Assembly: GCF_023217965.1 (NCBI RefSeq)
Contig: NZ_JALPSC010000001.1
Span: 1,860,001-1,924,000 of the forward strand
Length of the DNA: 64,000 bases
From: Prevotella sp. E13-27
Lineage (GTDB): Bacteria > Bacteroidota > Bacteroidia > Bacteroidales > Bacteroidaceae
Direction of reading: 5' to 3'
Of this stretch, positions 54,862 to 64,000 are shown piece by piece (the stretch's first letter is position 1; every line of letters begins with the position of its first letter). A program made the translations under genes and the position numbers. The notes beneath the pieces were generated by a model that was given only the letters and a program-made list of their open reading frames with translations, did not search any database and was not told the DNA's origin.

Positions 54862-56367
54862 ATGAAGAATATTTGCAGTTATTTCTTTTTGACAATAGTG
54901 CTGGCGCTTGCTGCATGCCAGCAGGCAAAGGTGCCTGCCGATTATGCGCTGCTTAATGAGAAACCAGCCATCTATCCGGACTATATCGATGTGACTGTGC
55001 CGGTAAACATTGCCCCGTTGCATTTCCTGTTGCAGAATAGCTATGATGAGGTGGTTACACGCTTCAAGGCTGGCGACACAGAGGTTGTGCTCGGCGGACA
55101 GAAAGTTATGATAGACCAGGATGACTGGCAGGAACTGAAGGAGAAGGCTTGCGCAGCAGGCTCACCCATAAGCGTGGAGATGTACACCCGCATGGGCGAG
55201 AAATGGCAGCGCTACCAGCCGTTTGACATCACAGTGTCAAAGGACAGCATAGACCCATGGCTCACATACCGACTCATATCGCCCAGCTATGTGGCCTACG
55301 AGGAGCTGACCATCAACCAGCGCTGTCTTGAGAACTATGACGAACAGGTTATCTATGACAACATGCTATGCTCAACAGAACAGAGCGGACAGTGCATAAA
55401 CTGCCATTACAGTCAGGGAGGCAATCCACAGCGCACCGTCTTCCACGCTCGTCAGAATCTTGGCGGCACAATGCTTAACATTGACGGTAAGCTGAAGAAG
55501 ATAAACTTGAAGACCGACAGCACCATCTCGGCTGGCGTTTATCCTGCATGGCATCCGAAGCAGAACGTGATAGCCTTCTCTACAAATAATACCATGCAGA
55601 GCTTCCATACGCGCGATATAGACAAGGTGGAGGTGCTCGACGATAAGAGTGACCTTATTCTATATAATGCTGCTACCGACGAGGTGAGCATCATCGAGAA
55701 CGACTCCACGGAGTTTGAGACCTTCCCCTGCTGGAGTCCTGACGGACGCTGGCTCTACTACTGCTCTGCCCACTTCGAGTATGATGACTCGGCATCGACT
55801 ACGGCTGCCGACTGCATTAAGCGTTACAAGGAGATAAAATATAATGTATATCGTAAGGCGTTTGACAGCGAGAAGCTTACCTTCGGACCTCGTGAGATGG
55901 TGTTCTGTGCCGACTCTATGGGGCTTAGCGCCACTTTGCCGCGTATCTCTCCCGATGGACGCTATCTGCTGATGACAGTAGGAGAGTGGGGTACGTTCCA
56001 TATCTGGCATCGTGATGCCGACCTGTGGCTGATGGACTTGAATACGGGCGAGGCAGCACCTCTTGAGGGGGCAAACAGCAAGAGTGTGGAATCGTTCCAC
56101 AACTGGAGCAGCAACGGCCGTTGGATAGTGGTGAGCAGTCGCCGCGATGATGGCAACTTCACACGTCCGTTCTTTGCTCATGTTGATGCCGATGGCCATG
56201 CGTCGAAAGCCTTCGAGCTGCCTACCGATGATCCAAACTTCCACCGTGAGTTCATGAAGTGCTACAATGTTCCTGAGTTCATGCGTGGGCGTGTAGAGAT
56301 TTCTCCCCAGCAGTATGCTGACGCGTTGAAGAAACCTGCCGAAAAGGCAAAGTTCGTAAGGAGATAA
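54862..56367 (+). CDS. PD40-propeller lipoprotein with one CxxCH haem-type motif
   Basis: 501 residues. Lipoprotein signal with lipidated C19 (ALAACQQ). An N-terminal beta domain, then C178-I-N-C-H182, a c-type haem-binding motif set in QSGQCINCHYSQGG, then PD40 blades (WHPKQNVIAFSTN, WSPDGRWLYYCS, ISPDGRYLLMTV, NGRWIVVSS). DUF6057 and this family occur together in Bacteroidales. The substrate is not known. Only one CxxCH is present, and a distal axial ligand was not identified. Confidence 0.8.
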   Translation: MKNICSYFFLTIVLALAACQQAKVPADYALLNEKPAIYPDYIDVTVPVNIAPLHFLLQNSYDEVVTRFKAGDTEVVLGGQKVMIDQDDWQELKEKACAAGSPISVEMYTRMGEKWQRYQPFDITVSKDSIDPWLTYRLISPSYVAYEELTINQRCLENYDEQVIYDNMLCSTEQSGQCINCHYSQGGNPQRTVFHARQNLGGTMLNIDGKLKKINLKTDSTISAGVYPAWHPKQNVIAFSTNNTMQSFHTRDIDKVEVLDDKSDLILYNAATDEVSIIENDSTEFETFPCWSPDGRWLYYCSAHFEYDDSASTTAADCIKRYKEIKYNVYRKAFDSEKLTFGPREMVFCADSMGLSATLPRISPDGRYLLMTVGEWGTFHIWHRDADLWLMDLNTGEAAPLEGANSKSVESFHNWSSNGRWIVVSSRRDDGNFTRPFFAHVDADGHASKAFELPTDDPNFHREFMKCYNVPEFMRGRVEISPQQYADALKKPAEKAKFVRR

Positions 56368-56407
56368 TTAACTAGAGTACTTGTCAAAACACAAGATTTA
56401 TTTAAAA

Positions 56408-56493
56408 ACAACGGATTTCGCGGATTTCACGGATTTAAGCCCTACTGATAATCAGTAACTTAGATAATTCGTTTAATCCGTGAAATCCGTTGT
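56408..56493. repeat. Dispersed inverted-repeat element, ACAACGGATT type, copy 1
   Basis: ACAACGGATTTC and CACGGATT on the left are mirrored by AATCCGTG and GAAATCCGTTGT on the right, and TGTGGTTAAT follows. A second copy is at 62816-62893. Confidence 0.85.
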
Positions 56494-56604
56494 GGTTAAT
56501 TATGACATGTCCTATAGTTTGTTATTATGGTTCGGAAAATGAAAAAGATTATTTTGTGCTATTGTCTGTCATTATTTTGAAGTGATAATACATCATTTTG
56601 TGCG

Positions 56605-56612
56605 TACCTTTG
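56605..56612 (+). promoter_or_regulatory. -7 element of the fucosidase gene
   Basis: TACCTTTG, 32 bases before ATG 56645; the usual -33 spacing is not met. Confidence 0.5.
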
Positions 56613-56644
56613 CAGCGGAATTAGAAACCATAAAAAATCAACTA

Positions 56645-59600
56645 ATGAAAAAGATCTTCTTATTACTACTACTGACAGCCATCACTATGACGGTCAGCGC
56701 ACAGAATGATGACGTGCCAGTGAAGACTGGCTCGTTTGAAGGTAACTGGGAATCGCTTAGCGCATGGGAGTGCCCAGAGTGGTTCAAGGATGCAAAGTTC
56801 GGAATATGGGCTCACTGGGGACCACAGTGTCAGGCTGAGGATGGTGACTGGTATGCTCGTTTTATGTACTATTCTAATAGCGGACAGTATAGCTATCATG
56901 TCAACAATTTCGGCAATCCAAGTGTTTTCGGACTGAAGGACCTCTGCAATGCATGGAAGGCAGACCAGTGGGATCCACAGGAGCTGGTGAGCCTCTACAA
57001 GAGCGTAGGTGCCCGCTATTTCATGGCATTGGGTAATCACCATGACAACTTCGATTTGTGGAACTCGCCTTATCAGGAGTGGAACTCTGTGAACGTGGGT
57101 CCGAAGAAAGACCTGCTAAAGGGATGGAGCGACGCCTGCAAAGCCGAGGGACTACCACTTGGCGTTTCTATCCACGCTTCACACGCATGGACATGGCTGG
57201 AGCCATCGCAGAATTATGACGGCAACCTGAAGAAGGCAGACGGCGTAGGCAAATGGTGGGAAGGAATGGATCCTCAGGAGCTGTACGCTCAGGACCATGC
57301 TCACTCTACTGGTTGGGAGAGTTCAGGCACTATTCACAGCCAGTGGGATTGGGGCAATGGCGCAAGCCTGCCTTCACAGGCATACAAGACGAAGTTCCAG
57401 AACCGTGTGCTGCAGGTCATCAACGACTATAACCCCGACATGGTCTATTTCGATGATACTGCCATGCCTTTCTATGGTTGTGATGACAATGTGGGCAAGA
57501 ACATTCTTCAGCATTACTATAACCATAGTGCAGCACTGCATGAAGGCAAGCCAGAGGTGGTGGTGACAGGTAAGCAGCTCACCACTGAACAGAAAGACTA
57601 CATGATGTGGGACGTGGAACGCGGAATTCCTGACCGTCCACAGGATGCCTACTGGCAGACTTGTACCTGCATTGGCGACTGGCACTATAATAAAGATGTA
57701 TATAACGGCAATCGTTATAAGAGTGGTGCAACAGTCATACGCATGCTTATAGATGTGGTGTCTAAGAACGGTAACCTGCTGCTCAGCATCCCTGTCAAGG
57801 GCAATGGTACTATCGATGACAAAGAGCGCAAGGTTCTTGCTGACATAAAGGCATGGATGGACATAAACAGCGAAAGTATCTACGGCACACGTACGTGGAA
57901 GACCTTTGGCGAAGGCCCTCTTGCTGAAGCTGCCAACCCAATGACTGCTCAGGGCTTCAATGAGGGACAGGCATACTCGGCACAAGATGTGCGTTATGTA
58001 GAGAAGAACGGTGTTGTCTATGCCACTGTAATGGCATGGCCCACAGCAGGCGACTTCTGCTTCAAGGCATTCTCTGTCATTGAGCCTACCTATAGTGGCG
58101 AGGTGGAATCTGTGCAGCTCCTCGGAAGTGGCGATGTTGAGTTCGTTCAGGACATGAACGGTCTGACTGTTAAAGTACCAACAACAAAACCAAATGATAT
58201 TGCACCCGTGTTCCGCATCACCTTCAAGGCTGATGACCGTTCAGCCTATGAGGTGCTGCAGTCACTGGTCTCTGACATGGAGTCAATGATGGAGACTCTG
58301 GCAGCACAGACACACCCTTATAACACAGGTAAGCTTAATGGTGCCAAGATGGCAACGCTCCAGGCAGCCATTGCTACTGCAAAGAGCATACCTTCGACCG
58401 TGTCTGACGATGAGGCTGTGACTGCACGTGAGGCACTGGCAGCAGCCTACCGCTCGTTCCTCAATGATGGTATGAACCGTGGTGGTGCTTTCAGCGGTGT
58501 TGTTGAGGATAACCTTACGACAAAGTATTTTGTTGAGGCATCGAGCTTCACTCGTTCAGCAGGTGGCACAGCACGTTTCGGAAAACCTAAAAACTGGACT
58601 GTCGAGAATTTCAATATCCCCAATGGAAACTCTGGCACTAAACAGGGACTTGACAACTATTCCGGCAACGAGGCTCTGATGCTGGGCGTGTGGAACGATG
58701 CTTCTGCCAACACTGGTGGTGACCTGAGCAACGCACGCATCTATCGTAAGGTGAAGATGGCTGCTGGCAAGTATTTCTTCGGCGCAGCCTATAACACAAC
58801 CTATAGCATGAGTCAGCAGTCTTACATGTTCGTGAGTAAGACTCTCTGCAATACTGCCGATATTCCCACGCAGTCAATAGCATATTATAACATCAACAAT
58901 TGTACTGGCGACATGAAGCTGCAGGGCCTGTACTTCCAGCTCGATGAAGAGACCGAAGTATATATTGGCTTCCAAGCAAACCTGCTCAATGGCTCTGCCA
59001 CACAGGAGTTCCGTGCTGAGCGTGTAGCACTCTATAGTCCAAAAGAGGTGGGCGAGCGTCATGCAGAGGCTAACGGATGGCAGAAGATTGAGGCTCTGCC
59101 AAGCGACGCGAGCCAGTATTTCTATGCATTCTATGACCATGGCACTGACAATGCACTTGTCCTTGCCAAGGGCGACAAGCAGGGCACGTCATACATGACC
59201 ATGTGGTATCAGGAGGATGTCTATCCCGAAGGAAACAAGGATGCCCTTTGGACTGTCGATGCTTTCAACTCTAACAACTACTCTGGGGCAAAGGATGAGG
59301 CTGTGAAGTGGCTCGTCATTACCAATGCAGGCAATCCAGACATCTGCATGCAGTCTAATGATAGCCCTAACAACTGGAACTATCGCACTGAGAACAACGG
59401 TGAGGGATGGACAGACCGTTGCTATGTAAGTGCAGCATATATGCCTGAGGCAGGCTGGACTCTGACAAACAACAAGGGTGGCAACATGGGTCGCTATGAG
59501 GACACCGACGAGATAAGTGGAAATGCTACTGATACCAATATTGGCCATTATGATATCTATACAATCCTGCGCGGTAACTATGTAGCTGCAGCAGAGAATG

Positions 59601-60214
59601 TTGACAAGGCATCAGAAGATAATCCTATCGACATCTCCTACGTCATCACTAATGCTGATGGTACACGCTATAACAACTTCCATGCTAAGCAGCCTGTAGG
59701 ATGGACACTCTCTCAGGACGATGCCTTCGAAATAGAGTATTCAAGCTATTTGCCTACTAAGGTTGGCAACAGCTATTTCAACAAGTGGCAGGGTTCAGGC
59801 ACACTGACAAACCGCGAAATCAGTCAGGAGATTACAGGTCTGCCAAATGGCACCTATCGCCTGTCAGTACGCACTGCAGCCAGCACCATTCATGCAGGAG
59901 CGTGGGCGTTTGCCAATAACGATAAGGTTGACATGACACAGCTGGTGGATAACAATGCTGTGGTTACTACAAAGGTTACAGACGGCAAGCTGACAATTGG
60001 TGTGAAGTTGGAGAACTATACCAGCAACAACTGTAAGTTCGACCACTTCGTGCTGGAATATCTTGGCGACGAGAACAATACCGTTCCTGTGAGTGGCACA
60101 CACATGCAGACAACCGATGCACGCCAGCTGATCTACGACATCAGCGGACGACAGCGGGCAAAGATGCAGAAAGGTCTGAATATTGTTGGCAAGAAGAAAG
60201 TCGTTGTAAGATGA
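56645..60214 (+). CDS. Secreted GH29 alpha-L-fucosidase, multidomain
   Basis: 1189 residues, signal peptide ending VSAQ (about 20). GH29 catalytic domain at about 35-460: WFKDAKFGIWAHWGPQ, GNHHDNFDLWNS, nucleophile D270 in DMVYFDDTAMPFYG, and GNLLLSIPVKGNG. Then a helical linker, two beta-sandwich modules (about 600-800 and 1010-1140) and a tail (YDISGRQRAKMQKGLNIV) typical of type IX cargo. The long C-terminal half suggests glycan binding. The start is ATG 56645, before a standard signal peptide. Confidence 0.9.
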   Translation: MKKIFLLLLLTAITMTVSAQNDDVPVKTGSFEGNWESLSAWECPEWFKDAKFGIWAHWGPQCQAEDGDWYARFMYYSNSGQYSYHVNNFGNPSVFGLKDLCNAWKADQWDPQELVSLYKSVGARYFMALGNHHDNFDLWNSPYQEWNSVNVGPKKDLLKGWSDACKAEGLPLGVSIHASHAWTWLEPSQNYDGNLKKADGVGKWWEGMDPQELYAQDHAHSTGWESSGTIHSQWDWGNGASLPSQAYKTKFQNRVLQVINDYNPDMVYFDDTAMPFYGCDDNVGKNILQHYYNHSAALHEGKPEVVVTGKQLTTEQKDYMMWDVERGIPDRPQDAYWQTCTCIGDWHYNKDVYNGNRYKSGATVIRMLIDVVSKNGNLLLSIPVKGNGTIDDKERKVLADIKAWMDINSESIYGTRTWKTFGEGPLAEAANPMTAQGFNEGQAYSAQDVRYVEKNGVVYATVMAWPTAGDFCFKAFSVIEPTYSGEVESVQLLGSGDVEFVQDMNGLTVKVPTTKPNDIAPVFRITFKADDRSAYEVLQSLVSDMESMMETLAAQTHPYNTGKLNGAKMATLQAAIATAKSIPSTVSDDEAVTAREALAAAYRSFLNDGMNRGGAFSGVVEDNLTTKYFVEASSFTRSAGGTARFGKPKNWTVENFNIPNGNSGTKQGLDNYSGNEALMLGVWNDASANTGGDLSNARIYRKVKMAAGKYFFGAAYNTTYSMSQQSYMFVSKTLCNTADIPTQSIAYYNINNCTGDMKLQGLYFQLDEETEVYIGFQANLLNGSATQEFRAERVALYSPKEVGERHAEANGWQKIEALPSDASQYFYAFYDHGTDNALVLAKGDKQGTSYMTMWYQEDVYPEGNKDALWTVDAFNSNNYSGAKDEAVKWLVITNAGNPDICMQSNDSPNNWNYRTENNGEGWTDRCYVSAAYMPEAGWTLTNNKGGNMGRYEDTDEISGNATDTNIGHYDIYTILRGNYVAAAENVDKASEDNPIDISYVITNADGTRYNNFHAKQPVGWTLSQDDAFEIEYSSYLPTKVGNSYFNKWQGSGTLTNREISQEITGLPNGTYRLSVRTAASTIHAGAWAFANNDKVDMTQLVDNNAVVTTKVTDGKLTIGVKLENYTSNNCKFDHFVLEYLGDENNTVPVSGTHMQTTDARQLIYDISGRQRAKMQKGLNIVGKKKVVVR

Positions 60215-60220
60215 TACACA

Positions 60221-60252
60221 AAAAAAATGAGTCCATCCGGACTCATTTTTTT
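60221..60252. terminator. Bidirectional terminator between the fucosidase and kinase genes
   Basis: AAAAAAATGAGTCC pairs with GGACTCATTTTTTT around a four-base loop; a T-run follows on both strands. Confidence 0.93.
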
Positions 60253-60254
60253 GT

Positions 60255-61916
60255 TTAGTATGTGAACGATGATCCACCGAGGAACTCGCGTAGCAGCGAT
60301 GTCGGTGGTATCTGCGTCTCTGGTATCGGACTAATATAACGCAGGAACTTGCGCAGGCGGTAAGCCTCGGCATGCTCAGGACAGTTCTCAGGCACCTGCT
60401 CAAGAAGCGGCTCTGCCTGACTCTTTATCACGGCAAGTTCGAAGAGCATGGCGGTATTAAACATTACATCGGCATTCTCCTGATAAGGGAATATCCACTT
60501 GTTCTCACCTTTGCGCACGGAAGCCCAGCGGCGTATGGTCTCGCGGGCATCTACACCACGGTATTTGTGGTCGCGAATGATGCGGCGTAGCAGACGGTTG
60601 TCTGTCGTCGGGATATAGTTGTGATTGTCAAGGAGCAGGGTGGTAAGTGCCGATGCATACACACGGAACTTCTTGTCGTTAGATATCTGGGCAGTAAGTT
60701 CAGGATTCAGTGCGTGAATGCCTTCCACGACGAGTATCTCGTCTTCCTTCAAACGCAGCTTCTTGCCGCTCCACTCGCTCCTGCCTTCCTGGAAATTGTA
60801 GCGTGGCAGCTCTATCTCCTCACCATTGAAGAGGGCTTCAAGCTGCTCATTAAGAAGAGGAATGTTTAGTGCATGTATGCTCTCGAAGTCATAGTCGCCT
60901 GTCTCGTCACGTGGCGTCTTGTCACGATCAAGGAAATAATCGTCCAGTGAGATGGGCACAGGCTTGATGCCGTTTACTGCCAGCTGTACTGAGAGACGCT
61001 TGCACGTGGTTGTCTTGCCACTTGACGACGGACCGGCAATGAGCACCATGCGTATGCCTCTCCTGTTGGCTATCTCGTCGGCAATCATTGAGATCTTCTT
61101 CTCCTGCAGGGCTTCGCTGATTTGTATGAGCTGTGAGCTGAACCCTTGGCTGATGGCCTCGTTAAGGTCTCCTATGGTGCGCAGACCGAGAATCTGCTGC
61201 CACTTGTGCTGCTCTTTGAAGATGCTGAACATCTTGTCCTGCATCACCATCTCGCCAAGTTCATCGGGGTTCTCGCGAGAGGGCAGGCGCAGCAGCAGGC
61301 CATCGTAGTATTTCTCCAGCCCAAAGAGGTAGAGCTGCTTGGTATTGGTAAGCAGCGAGCCGTAGTAATAGTCGTAGTAGTTGTCAATGTCGTAGAACGT
61401 GGTGAACAGCGAACCAGTGCTTTTGAGCAACTTTACCTTTGAGAATGTATGGAGAATGGTGAACATCTTGATAGCCTCCTCTGTTGTTGATTCGTGGCGG
61501 TGGATGGGGTAGGCTGCATCTATTATCTCCTGCATGCGCTTGCGAATCTTTCCCGCATCTTCGAGTGTCACAGGATGCCCAATGTCAAGGTCAACATAGT
61601 AACCGTTTGACACGGGTATATCTATAGTTACCTTGCATTTCTCATAAAGGTCGTGTACGGCCTTGCAGAGCACAAAGAACACTGTGCGCGTATAGGCACG
61701 CAGTCCCGATGGCGTCGTTATGCCAAGGAACTCAATGTTCTTTGCCTTATAGATGCGGTAGTGCATGCCTTCTACCTTGTTGTTCACATGGGCACTGATG
61801 GGGCCATGAGGAATGTCAAGTCCTGTCTGTTGATACAGCTCTTCGAGGGTGCTGCCTATTGCCACCTCATATTGTTTTGAGTCGTTAAGGCAGAATACTG
61901 TTGTTGTCTTTTCCAT
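60255..61916 (-). CDS. Nucleoside (uridine-type) kinase with TGS/tRNA-SAD-like N-terminus
   Basis: 553 residues. A TGS-like N-terminal domain (SKQYEVAIGSTLEELYQQTG), a threonyl-tRNA-synthetase-like second additional domain (about 60-200), and a phosphoribulokinase/uridine kinase domain from about residue 290 with Walker A GPSSSGKTTT and SLDDYFLDRDKTPRDE. This fusion is widespread in Bacteroidetes and Firmicutes. The kinase half should phosphorylate a nucleoside; the use of the N-terminal half is unknown. Confidence 0.88.
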   Translation of the reverse strand: MEKTTTVFCLNDSKQYEVAIGSTLEELYQQTGLDIPHGPISAHVNNKVEGMHYRIYKAKNIEFLGITTPSGLRAYTRTVFFVLCKAVHDLYEKCKVTIDIPVSNGYYVDLDIGHPVTLEDAGKIRKRMQEIIDAAYPIHRHESTTEEAIKMFTILHTFSKVKLLKSTGSLFTTFYDIDNYYDYYYGSLLTNTKQLYLFGLEKYYDGLLLRLPSRENPDELGEMVMQDKMFSIFKEQHKWQQILGLRTIGDLNEAISQGFSSQLIQISEALQEKKISMIADEIANRRGIRMVLIAGPSSSGKTTTCKRLSVQLAVNGIKPVPISLDDYFLDRDKTPRDETGDYDFESIHALNIPLLNEQLEALFNGEEIELPRYNFQEGRSEWSGKKLRLKEDEILVVEGIHALNPELTAQISNDKKFRVYASALTTLLLDNHNYIPTTDNRLLRRIIRDHKYRGVDARETIRRWASVRKGENKWIFPYQENADVMFNTAMLFELAVIKSQAEPLLEQVPENCPEHAEAYRLRKFLRYISPIPETQIPPTSLLREFLGGSSFTY

Positions 61917-62022
61917 AGAGAATAGTTGTGTTGTTTCTTTCGTTTTAGGATACTATGCGACAAATTTACGTATTTTTTTTGTTTTTCCAAGCATAGGCAA
62001 TAAAAAAATAGAAAAGATTGTT

Positions 62023-62030
62023 TATCTTTG
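62023..62030 (+). promoter_or_regulatory. -7 element of pyrH
   Basis: TATCTTTG, 54 bases before ATG 62085; weak -33. Confidence 0.5.
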
Positions 62031-62084
62031 TGGCAGTTTAATCGATTTATACATTTTTATAGTAATAAATAACAACGTGGTACT

Positions 62085-62792
62085 ATGAGATTCAAGAGAA
62101 TTCTTCTAAAGCTGTCGGGCGAGAGTCTGATGGGAAAGCAGGGCTTCGGCATAGACCCTGAGCGCTTGAGCGACTATGCTCAGCAGATTAAGGAGGTGAG
62201 TGAGATGGGCGTGCAGATTGGCATTGTCATTGGCGGTGGTAACATCTTCCGTGGACTGAGCGGAAGTCAGAAGGGCTTCGACCGCGTAAAGGGTGACCAG
62301 ATGGGCATGTGTGCAACAGTCATCAACTCGCTGGCATTGTCATCGGCTCTTGGTGCCATTGGCGTGAAGAACAAGGTGCTCACTGCCATCCGCATGGAGC
62401 CTATTGGTGAGTTCTATACGAAGTGGAAGGCTATTGAGGCTATGGAGCAGGGACAGGTATGCATCTTCTCTGCAGGAACAGGCTCTCCTTATTTCACCAC
62501 TGACACTGGTTCGTCACTGCGTGGCATAGAGATTGAGGCTGACGTAATGCTGAAGGGCACGCGTGTTGACGGCATCTACACTGCCGACCCAGAGAAAGAC
62601 CCTACAGCAACAAAGTTCTCTGACATTACATATAAAGAGGTGCTGGCTCGTGGCTTGAAGGTCATGGATCTCACTGCTATCTGCATGTGTCAGGACAACA
62701 ACCTGCCCATCTATGTGTTCAACATGGACATCGTTGGCAACCTGAAGAAAGTTATGGAGGGCGAGGACATCGGCACGCTTGTCCATAACTGA
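62085..62792 (+). CDS. pyrH: UMP kinase
   Basis: Phosphorylates UMP to UDP. 235 residues, the hexameric bacterial amino-acid-kinase-fold form. KRILLKLSGESLMG, VIGGGNIFRG, the GDQMGMCATVINSLAL segment, TGSPYFTTDT (phosphate binding) and DGIYTADPEKDP are all present. frr, which often follows pyrH, is not here; a dispersed inverted repeat follows instead. Confidence 0.97.
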   Translation: MRFKRILLKLSGESLMGKQGFGIDPERLSDYAQQIKEVSEMGVQIGIVIGGGNIFRGLSGSQKGFDRVKGDQMGMCATVINSLALSSALGAIGVKNKVLTAIRMEPIGEFYTKWKAIEAMEQGQVCIFSAGTGSPYFTTDTGSSLRGIEIEADVMLKGTRVDGIYTADPEKDPTATKFSDITYKEVLARGLKVMDLTAICMCQDNNLPIYVFNMDIVGNLKKVMEGEDIGTLVHN

Positions 62793-62815
62793 TGACAAAG
62801 TAAATATCTTTTTAA

Positions 62816-62893
62816 ACAACGGATTACACGGATTTTACGGATTTATGCCTGTTGATAGCAGGAACTTTGAGTGAAATCCGTGTAATCCGTTGT
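62816..62893. repeat. Dispersed inverted-repeat element, ACAACGGATT type, copy 2
   Basis: ACAACGGATTACACGGATTT on the left, AAATCCGTGTAATCCGTTGT on the right, a nearly perfect mirror with a 30-base loop. It lies between convergent genes and may also end both transcripts. Confidence 0.87.
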
Positions 62894-62912
62894 GGTTATT
62901 TTTATTTTATAT

Positions 62913-64000
62913 TTAACTTTCCGTATGAACGGTTGTGGTTCCTGAACTCAAGTATTCGCGTTGTAGTTCTTCTTTCGTGAAGTCATGGACGGCTTCACGG
63001 TGTCCGCAGCTATGGCACTTGTAAACATCGTCATACGGATGATAACGATAGAGCACGTTGTAGTTGTGTACAGCGTATGTAGAATCAGTGGTGTGGATGG
63101 TGCGATGGTTGGTGTCATAGGATGAACCGTCGCTACGTGTCACGTGAGTCCACTCCCTGCGTGAGCCATGCTCCTCGTGAAGCAGATCGCCTGTTTCGCT
63201 CACAACTTCCCACTTCTCATATTCCTGTCCCCATACACGCTCGTCAAAATCCATGGTGTAGAGACGACGGCACTTCGGACAGCGGTTATGAGGAATAGTG
63301 TTCAGGTCGGCTGAAGCTATGGCATAAGCTGCGAATGCCGCCATAAACACCATCGGTATGGAAATAATCCAGAACGAGCCCCATGCCAGTGTGAGCACAA
63401 GCCACAGATAGGCGGAGACTATGGTGACTGCTGCAAAGAGAATTTGCAGTACGCTGTCGCCTAATGGATAGAATACGTAGCGGCAGTGGAGCAGAGCCTC
63501 GCAGATAAGCACCGGTATGGCAAGCGCTGCGAAAAGCCATACGAGGCCTAACAATATGTAGAAGGCCATGCCTACCCAGTGGTACCACTTGGCATCGCCG
63601 TCTATGCAAGATTTGTAGCTGCCGAAGGTGCTGGGTTGGTAGAACGACTCCTGGATATGTGTCATGAACAGGTCGCAGTCGATAATCTCGCTAACAAATG
63701 GCAATAGCTTCATCAGCCAATCGCTGCGGTCGCGTGGAAAGACGAGCTTGTAGTCAGTGGCAATGAGAGAGTCGTTGAACGTCACTATGGGACGATAGAA
63801 GCGACCATCACTCTTCTTGAACACCAAGATGGTGTTGAACATGGCTGTCAGCTGCTTGTCAACGGTATTTACTGAAATTGCCGGACGGAAGAGACTGTCA
63901 CACTTTCCGAAAGTGTTGTCAAGATACAAGCGGCGGAACTTCTTCTCCGACATGGTGTAGTAGCCTTTGAAGTCTATCAAGTAGTCGTGCATGTCGTCGT
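62913..64000 (-). CDS. Membrane protein with zinc ribbon, cut by the window edge
   Basis: The frame stays open to the window end, so the 5' end may be missing; 359 residues follow the first in-window ATG. An extracytoplasmic domain ends in SFYQPSTFGSY, followed by three or four membrane helices (about 130-235) and a zinc ribbon with CPKCRR and CHSCGH separated by about 90 polar residues. Layout matches the protein at 23903-25243 (FYKPTKGYG, then helices, then CPSCG/CTNCG), so the two are likely paralogues. Confidence 0.7.
   Translation of the reverse strand, partial: DDMHDYLIDFKGYYTMSEKKFRRLYLDNTFGKCDSLFRPAISVNTVDKQLTAMFNTILVFKKSDGRFYRPIVTFNDSLIATDYKLVFPRDRSDWLMKLLPFVSEIIDCDLFMTHIQESFYQPSTFGSYKSCIDGDAKWYHWVGMAFYILLGLVWLFAALAIPVLICEALLHCRYVFYPLGDSVLQILFAAVTIVSAYLWLVLTLAWGSFWIISIPMVFMAAFAAYAIASADLNTIPHNRCPKCRRLYTMDFDERVWGQEYEKWEVVSETGDLLHEEHGSRREWTHVTRSDGSSYDTNHRTIHTTDSTYAVHNYNVLYRYHPYDDVYKCHSCGHREAVHDFTKEELQREYLSSGTTTVHTES

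Overview
The window looks like chromosome of a gut or rumen Prevotella-like member of the Bacteroidales. The grounds are repeated promoters of the Bacteroidota type (TTTG, 19-21 bases, TAnnTTTG), no Shine-Dalgarno sequences, many lipoproteins with an acidic patch after the lipidated cysteine, secreted enzymes ending in type IX-like C-terminal tails, and typical Bacteroidales families (DUF6057, PD40 propellers, four-helix suffix protein). The genus is an inference from composition and gene content. No tRNA, rRNA or CRISPR array was seen.

Layout. Positions 1-7140 hold core genes: the end of a LruC-like surface protein, dnaK, birA, tadA, class II fructose-bisphosphate aldolase and a water-type aquaporin. 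A small-RNA candidate and a triplicated promoter precede purL. Next come a split chromate transporter, a SprT-like protein, gdhA-rlpA, a glycine-zipper lipoprotein, an AraC regulator and a large receiver/PEP-pyruvate-binding protein. From 20456 to 28832 are secreted or envelope proteins: a pectate lyase with autotransporter-type repeats, a zinc-ribbon membrane protein, a beta-helix protein, a tandem-repeat protein, a lipoprotein and a nuclease.

The region 28860-42040 is accessory. It contains a repeat-rich non-coding stretch and a GC-rich minus-strand operon that encodes an S66 peptidase remnant, an exported manganese pyrophosphatase homologue and two clostripain-like lipoproteins. This operon lies beside a membrane AraC sensor and is bounded by 50-bp direct repeats. 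After it come two IS110-family elements around a HigBA-like toxin-antitoxin pair. The first IS110 element (37686-39055) carries a readable bridge RNA. Four guide segments, in the order left target, right target, left donor, right donor, match the insertion site and the element's own ends. The RNA has its own Bacteroidota promoter, and the circular junction would create a second one. This is the strongest find in the window.

Positions 42048-64000 return to chromosomal genes: a phosphoethanolamine-transferase-like operon, a four-helix protein embedded in 9-base repeats, a subtilase, a YqiA hydrolase fused to a decayed HAD domain, an OmpA lipoprotein, a GH43/DUF6057/PD40-haem cluster, a GH29 fucosidase, a nucleoside kinase, pyrH and a second zinc-ribbon membrane protein cut by the window edge. 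Simple repeats (7-mer, 9-mer, CTAGT/CTAGG) and longer dispersed inverted repeats occur throughout, some inside coding sequence.
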